Source of the DNA: JAKSCF01 sp028279945 | GTDB lineage: Bacteria > Bacillota > Clostridia > Peptostreptococcales > JAAYPU01 | Assembly: GCA_028279945.1 (NCBI GenBank) | Contig: JANQMT010000190.1 | Location: forward strand, 1 to 31,792 | DNA: 31,792 nt | Direction of reading: 5' to 3' | Shown: in pieces, positions 26,015-31,792 of the stretch | Layout: the number at the start of each line of letters is the position of its first letter | How positions within the stretch are numbered: the first letter of the stretch is position 1 | Translations under genes and position numbers: made by a program | The notes under the pieces: generated by a model | What the model saw: only the letters and a program-made list of their open reading frames with translations | What the model was told of the DNA's origin: nothing | The model's database searches: none

Positions 26015-26192
26015 ATTCATATCCTCCAAATAGATAAAATTTCCATTATCACTATAAAGCATTCTTGTGACAGTTTGATGGCAAAATCATGACAATAAAT
26101 GTAAAAAAATAATTTAGAATTATGGAACCTTTTATGAATTAAATTAGTCTAATAAATTGAAAATAAGATCAAATAGTTGTAAGGAGAGGGAT

Positions 26193-27125
26193 ATGAGAAA
26201 AATCTTACTTATTTTAACCCTGACTATGTGCTTGATTATGACCGGATGTGGTTCTACAGACACCAATTATACAAAACTAGAGGGAATTGTTACACAAGTT
26301 CATGAGACAGGAATCGCTATCAGCACAAGAGAAGATGGTGAAACAGATTATGTGGTCACAATAGATGAAAAGACAAAGTTTGCTGAAGGGGTTAGTGATG
26401 AATTTCTTGTAGGCAATAAAGTAATATTTGAGATAGATGTTGTTTTAGAGTCTTATCCAATGCAAACTACTGCAAAAAAAGTATTATATAATGATGATCC
26501 CTATAAGACAATTGGCGAGATTGTAGGATTTACGAATAGAGGGGTCATGATTCTTACAGGAGATACAGCAGAAGAATTTGAAGTCCAAGAATTTGAAGAT
26601 TTTTATTTAGGCCAAACAGTTGGTATTATAGAAAATGAAAACGTATATGAATTGGTTGAATATAAGATAAATAATTTTGATACAAGATTTACAACCATGG
26701 GACAGCCAATATTAGAAGTATCCGGTAAAATTAAGGATAAGAGTGAAAATTCTGTCTCCATTACCGCAGAAAACGGTGATATTGACTTTAAAACCAATAA
26801 AGCATTCACCATAGAAAAAGGTGCTGTGGTAACGGTTGATTACGTAGAAGAAGGGGAAGAAAAAACCATATTAGAGATATATGATGAAAGCGAGAAACAA
26901 GGTCTTACAGTTAAAGATATCACTCGAACCAATGATGGCTCAATGGTTATTTTGGGTGAAAATATGGATACAGCAAGTGAAATGTATAAAGTGTATGTGA
27001 CACATGAAACGGCTGTAAACTTTAATTACTCTGATCTTGCTATTGCCGATACAATAACGGTATATCCCGCCAGTGAAGCTGACTCTGCGCAGATAACTGC
27101 AAGTAAAATCATTAGAGAGAAATAA
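26193..27125 (+). CDS. Beta-rich lipoprotein of unknown function
   Basis: A 310-residue lipoprotein with signal peptide and lipobox LIMTGC (Cys19). The mature part is nearly all beta strand and reads as about four successive small barrel-like units (about residues 25-110, 111-165, 172-245 and 246-310), each with a pattern like GxIxxxxxxxxxI...G..V.V. The units are only loosely similar, so the repeat is a suggestion. The start at 26193 follows AAGGAGAGGG; the frame is open 12 codons earlier without a signal-peptide pattern. It is monocistronic, ended by a strong terminator. Confidence 0.82.
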   Translation: MRKILLILTLTMCLIMTGCGSTDTNYTKLEGIVTQVHETGIAISTREDGETDYVVTIDEKTKFAEGVSDEFLVGNKVIFEIDVVLESYPMQTTAKKVLYNDDPYKTIGEIVGFTNRGVMILTGDTAEEFEVQEFEDFYLGQTVGIIENENVYELVEYKINNFDTRFTTMGQPILEVSGKIKDKSENSVSITAENGDIDFKTNKAFTIEKGAVVTVDYVEEGEEKTILEIYDESEKQGLTVKDITRTNDGSMVILGENMDTASEMYKVYVTHETAVNFNYSDLAIADTITVYPASEADSAQITASKIIREK

Positions 27126-27158
27126 CCAATTAACCAAAGGTTTTTCTTAAATAGTTTT

Positions 27159-27206
27159 AAAGACAACCATCAATGCTTGAAAAAGCAAAGGTGGTTGTCT
27201 TTTTTT
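27159..27206 (+). terminator. Rho-independent terminator of the beta-rich lipoprotein gene
   Basis: A 13-bp stem (27159-27171 with 27190-27202, one G-U pair) topped by a GCTT-GAAA-AAGC hairpin, ending in a run of T to 27206. Confidence 0.92.
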
Positions 27207-27322
27207 AACAGAAAAAAGCAAGAATTGCATAGTGAAAAGCAAAGAGCGGCAAACTGTTTAAAATTAAAATTGTTATAATACTCAGTGAAAAACAAATGTT
27301 CTCAATGAAAAGGAGTATAAAA

Positions 27323-30300
27323 ATGGTCTTAAATAAAGTAATGGAAACGAAGTATTTTAACCTATTGCCTATTGGAAAACTTATTGTAAGAGAGGAGCAC
27401 ACTTACGTACATCTGGCAGCTGATTATATTCAAGCTTTAAAATATTTGGATTTGTTCAGTCATGCTTTAATCTTTTGTAAGCCCAATGAAAAATGTGACA
27501 TCCAAGGTTGTAGAAATAATTTGAATCAAAACGTTGATAAGATAAATAGCATTACATCTTTCACTGCTAAAATACTGAATATAGATAAAAAAGCAGGTAT
27601 GATTGAACTGGACCGTGTTTATTTTAAAAAAGACGCCATGATATATGATATAAAGCCTTACTTTCCATGTGAGGACAGAGTAGAAAAATTTAAAGTGCCT
27701 GATTTCATGAAACAATGGCCAAATTGGAGACAGGACCAAGTAAAAAGCAATAAAAAAATGGCGTTAGACATTAAAAGCCCCTTGGATTTGGATCATGATA
27801 AAAGCTGTTCAATTGAACAGATAGGAAATATAAGAAAAGAGGAAGGCGAGTTTTTCCTCAATTTTAATAGTGATAAGGTTGATATACACGTTTTTTCGCA
27901 ATTTTCCCATATAAAAATTTTTTGGTGGTTTGATAGATTCGATAAGGCCCAATACAGAAAAATAACTCAATGCAATCCACCTTATGAAAATGCTCCTAAA
28001 ACAGGCATTTTTGCTACCAGATCACCAGTTCGTCCTAATCCTATTGCTATAACAACTGCCAGTATTCTGGATATAGATATTGATAAGAAACAAATAAAAG
28101 TATCGGGATTAGATACTTTTGATAATACCCCAATGGTCAATGTAGTACCATATATCCCTTTGTATGATAGAGTTAAGGAATTCTATGTCCCTCATTGGCT
28201 GGAGCATTGGCCGGAATGGTTAGAGGAAAGAAAATTAGAAGATGATTTACATGATATGGAGATTGTAAAAGCGGATGTAAATCGGATTAAAGCGTATATA
28301 TCTGAGAGGGACTCAAACATAGCCTCAACTGAAAATGTTTTCCAAGATAAGACTACCTTGGAGGACTATAGTTATGACGAGATTATAATAAAAGGTGCAA
28401 GACAAAATAACCTTGATAACGTTGATTTATCGATTCCTAAAAATAAAATAACAGTCATTACCGGAGTGAGTGGAAGCGGAAAATCAAGCCTTGCATTTGA
28501 AACCATTTATGCTGAAAGCCAAAGGCGCTTTCTTGACAGCATGTCTACCACGAGTAGGTCGGTATTTGAACAATTAGAAAAACCGGATGTAGATCAAATC
28601 ACCGGACTTTCTCCGGCTATTGCCATTGAACAAAAAAGTATTGGCAGAAATAGAAGATCTACCTTAGGAACCTATACCGGATTATATGATTACTTAAAAT
28701 TACTATTTTCAAAAATAGGAACAAGACACTGTCCGGAATGTGGTCGTGCTGTTAATCCTTTACATCCGGAGGAGATAACCAGGATACTATCTTTGTTATT
28801 ACCGAAGTCTGAGTTAAAGATACAAGCCTATAATAGTGACAACATTGTTAAGCGCTTTGTTGTTCCGGAAGAAAAAAACAATGACTTTGTTAAAGCACTT
28901 AAAAACTATGTAAGGCTGGGGCTTGAAAAGGGAAAAGGAGCCATAACCGTTACCCTTAATGAAAATCAAGAGTTTTTCTTTTCTTCTAAAAATATGTGCT
29001 ATCATTGCAATAGAGTTTTCTTTGATTTGACGTCTTCAACTTTTAGTTTTAATAACCCTGAGAGTATGTGCCCAATTTGTAAAGGTCTTGGGGTAAAGCT
29101 TGAAGTAGAGGAAGGTTTGATCGTACCCAATCCTAATTTATCAATTCTTGATGAGGCATCCCCTTGGTGGGGGAACTTACGAAAGCATAGGAAAAAGCCA
29201 AATGCAAACTGGATGAGAGGAGAAATATTAGCACTTGCCGAAGAAATGAATGTTGATCTTGAATTGCCTTGGAATCAATTACCTCAAGAATTTAAGCATC
29301 AAGCCCTATATGGCTCAAATGATAGAAAAGTTACCTTTGTTTACGAAAATTCTAATGGAAGAAAAGGTGAGATCATTCGACCGGTTGAAGGCGCATATAA
29401 CGTGATAACACGACTGTTTAAAGAAAACAATGGCGACAGTGCCAATCGAATAGTAAAAGACTTTATGAGGGAAAAAGAATGTAACGGATGTCACGGTGAA
29501 CGACTTAACGCTGAAGGTCGAATGGTAACCATGGCAGGTATGAGATTCCCTCAAACTGCATCCATGACAATAGAAGAATTAAAAGGATGGGTAAACGGTC
29601 TGCCAAAACAGCTCAGCAAAGAGCAGTACAAAATAGCTTATCAGATATTAAAGGATATCTATCATTCATTGGATAATTTGATTAAAGTAGGGGTACAATA
29701 TTTGGCGCTGGATCGTGCTATTCCTACTCTGTCCAATGGTGAAGCGCAGCGATTAAGACTTGCGAATCAATTAGATAGTGGGTTAACTAATCTTTTGTAT
29801 ATATTAGATGAACCTTCTATGGGATTACATGCTAAAGATTATAAATACATCATTAAGACATTGAAGCAATTAAGAGACAAAGGCAATACCGTTATAGTCG
29901 TTGAGCATAATAGAGATATAATGCTTGAAGCAGATAGGATCATTGATATAGGCCCAGGTGCAGGAATAAATGGCGGCAAAGTTATTGCAGAAGGGACTCC
30001 AAAAGACATCTTAAATTATCCTGATTCTGAAACAGGAATGTATTTGAAGCATGTAAAACAAGTAGGATTAAAAATAAATAGAAGAAATACACCTATTGGC
30101 TGGATCAAATTAATAGGGGCCAAAGAAAATAATTTAAAAAACATAGATGTGAATTTTCCCCTTGGAATCATGACTTGCATTACAGGGGTAAGCGGGTCAG
30201 GAAAGAGTAGTTTGATCGCTAAAACTTTGTATCCTGCTCTTTCAAGACTTCTGGATAATGTAGAAGAGATGCAGGGCGATCACGATAAAATAGAAGGTGC

Positions 30301-31087
30301 TGAAAACATTGATCATGTCATTAATGTTTCTCAACAGCCAATTGGACGTACACCTCGTTCAAATCCTGCAACTTATACAGGCGTATTTGAGGATATAAGA
30401 AAACGATTTGCTAAAACCAAGGCGTCAAAAGAAAGAGGGTATAAGCAGAATCGATTCAGCTTTAACAGTAAAGAAGGTCAGTGTGAGGCATGTAAAGGAG
30501 AGGGGCGTAAATGTGTACAAATGCACTTCATGCCGGATGTATGGGTAGAATGTCTTAACTGTAACGGTAAGCGATTCAATGCTGAAACATTGGAGATAAA
30601 ATATAACGAAAAAACCATAGCCGATGTGCTGGACATGAACGTTGAGGAAGCTCTATCATTCTTTAGTGACGATGAGAAGATAAAGCGCGTACTTCAAACG
30701 CTATTTGATGTAGGGTTAGGGTATATAAAACTTGGGCAAAGTGCTTTAACCTTATCCGGAGGAGAAGCTCAGAGAATAAAGTTGGCCAAAGAATTAAGCA
30801 AAACGGATACAGGAAAAACACTTTATATATTGGATGAACCCACTACAGGCTTACACTTTGCAGATGTTCAAAATCTGTTAGATATTTTAAATAGAATAAC
30901 TGAAGCCGGAAATACTGTGCTGGTAATAGAACATAATGTGGATATCATCAAAAATTCAGACTGGATTATTGATATTGGTCCTGAGGGAGGAGAACAGGGG
31001 GGTAGGATTGTGGCACAAGGAACTCCAGATGATGTGGCCGATACCAGCGGAAGTTATACAGGCGAAGTTTTGAAAGCTTCTAAATAA
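27323..31087 (+). CDS. TrmO/TsaA-like tandem domains fused to a UvrA-like double ABC ATPase
   Basis: A 1254-residue protein. Residues about 11-135 and 165-300 are two TrmO/TsaA-like domains (family of the SAM-dependent tRNA t6A N6-methyltransferase). The second has the signature ATRSPVRPNPI (231-241); the first lacks it, but both end in a VPxxxxxWPxW stretch, so they are a duplication. From about 352 it is UvrA: Walker A GVSGSGKSS (381-389), zinc ligands Cys559/562/583/586, signature LSNGE (803-807; usually LSGGE), Walker B ILDEP (827-831), second Walker A (955-963), zinc Cys1054/1057/1077/1080, LSGGE (1144-1148) and Walker B ILDEP (1169-1173). Only about 85 residues separate CPECG (470-474) from the first zinc site, fewer than in repair UvrA, so UvrB binding may be reduced. 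ATG 27323 follows AAGGAG by 7 bases; ATGs at 27296 and 27305 lie upstream. Monocistronic. Confidence 0.92.
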   Translation: MVLNKVMETKYFNLLPIGKLIVREEHTYVHLAADYIQALKYLDLFSHALIFCKPNEKCDIQGCRNNLNQNVDKINSITSFTAKILNIDKKAGMIELDRVYFKKDAMIYDIKPYFPCEDRVEKFKVPDFMKQWPNWRQDQVKSNKKMALDIKSPLDLDHDKSCSIEQIGNIRKEEGEFFLNFNSDKVDIHVFSQFSHIKIFWWFDRFDKAQYRKITQCNPPYENAPKTGIFATRSPVRPNPIAITTASILDIDIDKKQIKVSGLDTFDNTPMVNVVPYIPLYDRVKEFYVPHWLEHWPEWLEERKLEDDLHDMEIVKADVNRIKAYISERDSNIASTENVFQDKTTLEDYSYDEIIIKGARQNNLDNVDLSIPKNKITVITGVSGSGKSSLAFETIYAESQRRFLDSMSTTSRSVFEQLEKPDVDQITGLSPAIAIEQKSIGRNRRSTLGTYTGLYDYLKLLFSKIGTRHCPECGRAVNPLHPEEITRILSLLLPKSELKIQAYNSDNIVKRFVVPEEKNNDFVKALKNYVRLGLEKGKGAITVTLNENQEFFFSSKNMCYHCNRVFFDLTSSTFSFNNPESMCPICKGLGVKLEVEEGLIVPNPNLSILDEASPWWGNLRKHRKKPNANWMRGEILALAEEMNVDLELPWNQLPQEFKHQALYGSNDRKVTFVYENSNGRKGEIIRPVEGAYNVITRLFKENNGDSANRIVKDFMREKECNGCHGERLNAEGRMVTMAGMRFPQTASMTIEELKGWVNGLPKQLSKEQYKIAYQILKDIYHSLDNLIKVGVQYLALDRAIPTLSNGEAQRLRLANQLDSGLTNLLYILDEPSMGLHAKDYKYIIKTLKQLRDKGNTVIVVEHNRDIMLEADRIIDIGPGAGINGGKVIAEGTPKDILNYPDSETGMYLKHVKQVGLKINRRNTPIGWIKLIGAKENNLKNIDVNFPLGIMTCITGVSGSGKSSLIAKTLYPALSRLLDNVEEMQGDHDKIEGAENIDHVINVSQQPIGRTPRSNPATYTGVFEDIRKRFAKTKASKERGYKQNRFSFNSKEGQCEACKGEGRKCVQMHFMPDVWVECLNCNGKRFNAETLEIKYNEKTIADVLDMNVEEALSFFSDDEKIKRVLQTLFDVGLGYIKLGQSALTLSGGEAQRIKLAKELSKTDTGKTLYILDEPTTGLHFADVQNLLDILNRITEAGNTVLVIEHNVDIIKNSDWIIDIGPEGGEQGGRIVAQGTPDDVADTSGSYTGEVLKASK

Positions 31088-31090
31088 CTG

Positions 31091-31119
31091 TTGACAGTAC
31101 GAAAGAAAAATGAGATAAT
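31091..31119 (+). promoter_or_regulatory. Strong sigma-A promoter
   Basis: TTGACA (31091-31096), 17 bases, GATAAT (31114-31119), almost full consensus. It starts 3 bases after the UvrA-fusion stop and drives the small membrane protein gene. Confidence 0.85.
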
Positions 31120-31151
31120 ATGACTTGTTAGTCATATGACTAATAAGTCAT
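31120..31151. promoter_or_regulatory. Two tandem palindromic operators covering the transcription start
   Basis: ATGACT-TGTT-AGTCAT (31120-31135) and ATGACT-AATA-AGTCAT (31136-31151) abut. The junction is itself a perfect 16-base palindrome, TTAGTCATATGACTAA (31128-31143). The block begins directly after the -10, so a bound dimer pair would block initiation. The style fits a TetR- or MarR-type repressor; which one is unknown. Confidence 0.8.
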
Positions 31152-31202
31152 AAAAAAGATATGTTATCGTAATCTTATAGATAGAAAGGTAGGCGGATAA
31201 AA

Positions 31203-31610
31203 ATGTCAGGAGTTATTTATTTTAAAGCAATATGTTTCATATGGGCCCTTATTGGGATTGGTTCAAGAATTGCCATGGGTATAATGGGAGAAAAGTGGAA
31301 GGCATGGGAATTAGACAAAGTTTACATGAAAAAGAAACCAAAATTTATCAATTTTTTTGGTTTTCTAGGATATTTAATCGTAATATTCACATGGTATCAG
31401 GTTGTTGTTACAGATGTAAAGTATAGCTGGATTATTGCAATCATTATGTCTGCTACGCTGATTAAAATTAGTGCTATTTTATTTAATTATGATGCTTTTA
31501 GAGCTTTTGGATCTGCACTGCTTAACGACAAAAAGAGAATGTTTAAGCTTAATGTAGGCGTTTTGATATTTTCAATTGTATTGATATTAATGGGACTGTT
31601 TGTATATTAG
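31203..31610 (+). CDS. Small four-helix membrane protein of unknown function
   Basis: A 135-residue membrane protein with four predicted helices (about residues 5-27, 47-68, 73-94 and 112-134) and short basic loops, one with KVYMKKKPK (about 39-47). I do not recognise the family. Expression is set by the near-consensus promoter and double operator upstream, so it is probably induced by a specific signal. The ribosome site is an extended purine/G-rich AGGTAGGCGG. Confidence 0.85.
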   Translation: MSGVIYFKAICFIWALIGIGSRIAMGIMGEKWKAWELDKVYMKKKPKFINFFGFLGYLIVIFTWYQVVVTDVKYSWIIAIIMSATLIKISAILFNYDAFRAFGSALLNDKKRMFKLNVGVLIFSIVLILMGLFVY

Positions 31611-31634
31611 AATTATTTTATTGGTTACAGTCTG

Positions 31635-31660
31635 AACTACTCATTGTTAAATGAGTAGTT
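31635..31660 (+). other. Hairpin after the small membrane protein gene
   Basis: A perfect 11-bp stem (31635-31645 with 31650-31660) with a GTTA loop, 25 bases after the stop. No T-run follows, so it may be a weak terminator or an mRNA 3' end. Confidence 0.55.
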
Positions 31661-31750
31661 TAGCTTATCGAAAAAATACTAGAAAAATGAATACAGGTGT
31701 ATGAATATTTGTTTTTTTGTGTTCATTTGGTCAGAAAATTTAGGTGGTAG

Positions 31751-31792
31751 ATGGACTATAAAAGTCGTGAACAAACAGGACGTTTGTTAGCA
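31751..31792 (+). CDS. Start of an unidentified gene cut by the window end
   Basis: An ATG preceded by GGTGG opens a frame that stays open for the 14 codons left, MDYKSREQTGRLLA. The gap after the preceding gene carries a TACAGGTGTA dyad (31692-31701). Too short to identify. A regulator binding the 31120-31151 operators would fit here, but that is a guess. Confidence 0.35.
   Translation, partial: MDYKSREQTGRLLA

Overview
The window comes from a low-G+C Gram-positive anaerobe, most likely class Clostridia (Bacillota). The support is A+T-rich sequence, strong GGAGG-type ribosome binding sites, occasional TTG starts, an AbrB/SpoVT-type regulator, desulfoferrodoxin, CsoR-type copper control, lipoproteins with Gram-positive style linkers, and RND and MacAB-like pumps with no outer-membrane channel gene. 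No rRNA, tRNA, CRISPR array, transposase or complete mobile element was recognised.

Layout. (1) 1-2510: 3' part of a copper P-type ATPase gene with a CopZ-like domain joined to its C-terminus, then csoR and a clear terminator. (2) 2564-13000: a LysR-type regulator divergent from a catabolic operon. The operon encodes a three-component TRAP transporter (dctP, dctQ, dctM), an enolase-superfamily dehydratase/racemase, a C_GCAxxG_C_C redox protein, a CoA-disulfide-reductase-like flavoprotein with a C-terminal rhodanese domain, and two related acetyl-CoA hydrolase/transferase family enzymes. Together these read as uptake of an unidentified organic acid, its dehydration or epimerisation, and CoA activation, with thiol/CoA redox enzymes in the same transcript. 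(3) 13114-13410: a P-loop ATPase gene cut off after about a quarter of its expected length, marking a probable rearrangement junction. (4) 13756-24270: two efflux systems, an adaptor-ABC-permease (MacAB-like) operon and an RND pump with its adaptor, followed by a sensor kinase and an OmpR-type response regulator. Both efflux promoter regions carry the same TTATTTAAGA boxes, so one two-component system may control both.

(5) 24291-27206: an AbrB-like regulator with a Cys4 tail, desulfoferrodoxin (superoxide reductase), and two divergent lipoproteins of unknown function. (6) 27323-31087: a 1254-residue protein that joins two tandem TrmO/TsaA-like domains (the first without the family's signature motif) to a UvrA-like double ABC ATPase with a shortened UvrB-binding region. 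(7) 31091-31792: a near-consensus promoter with two tandem palindromic operators in front of a small four-helix membrane protein, then the first codons of another gene running off the window.

The items most worth following up are the TrmO-TrmO-UvrA fusion, the CopA-CopZ fusion with a retained internal start, the TRAP/enolase/CoA-transferase operon of unknown substrate, and the shared regulatory boxes of the two pumps. All functional calls are from reading the sequence; no database search was run.
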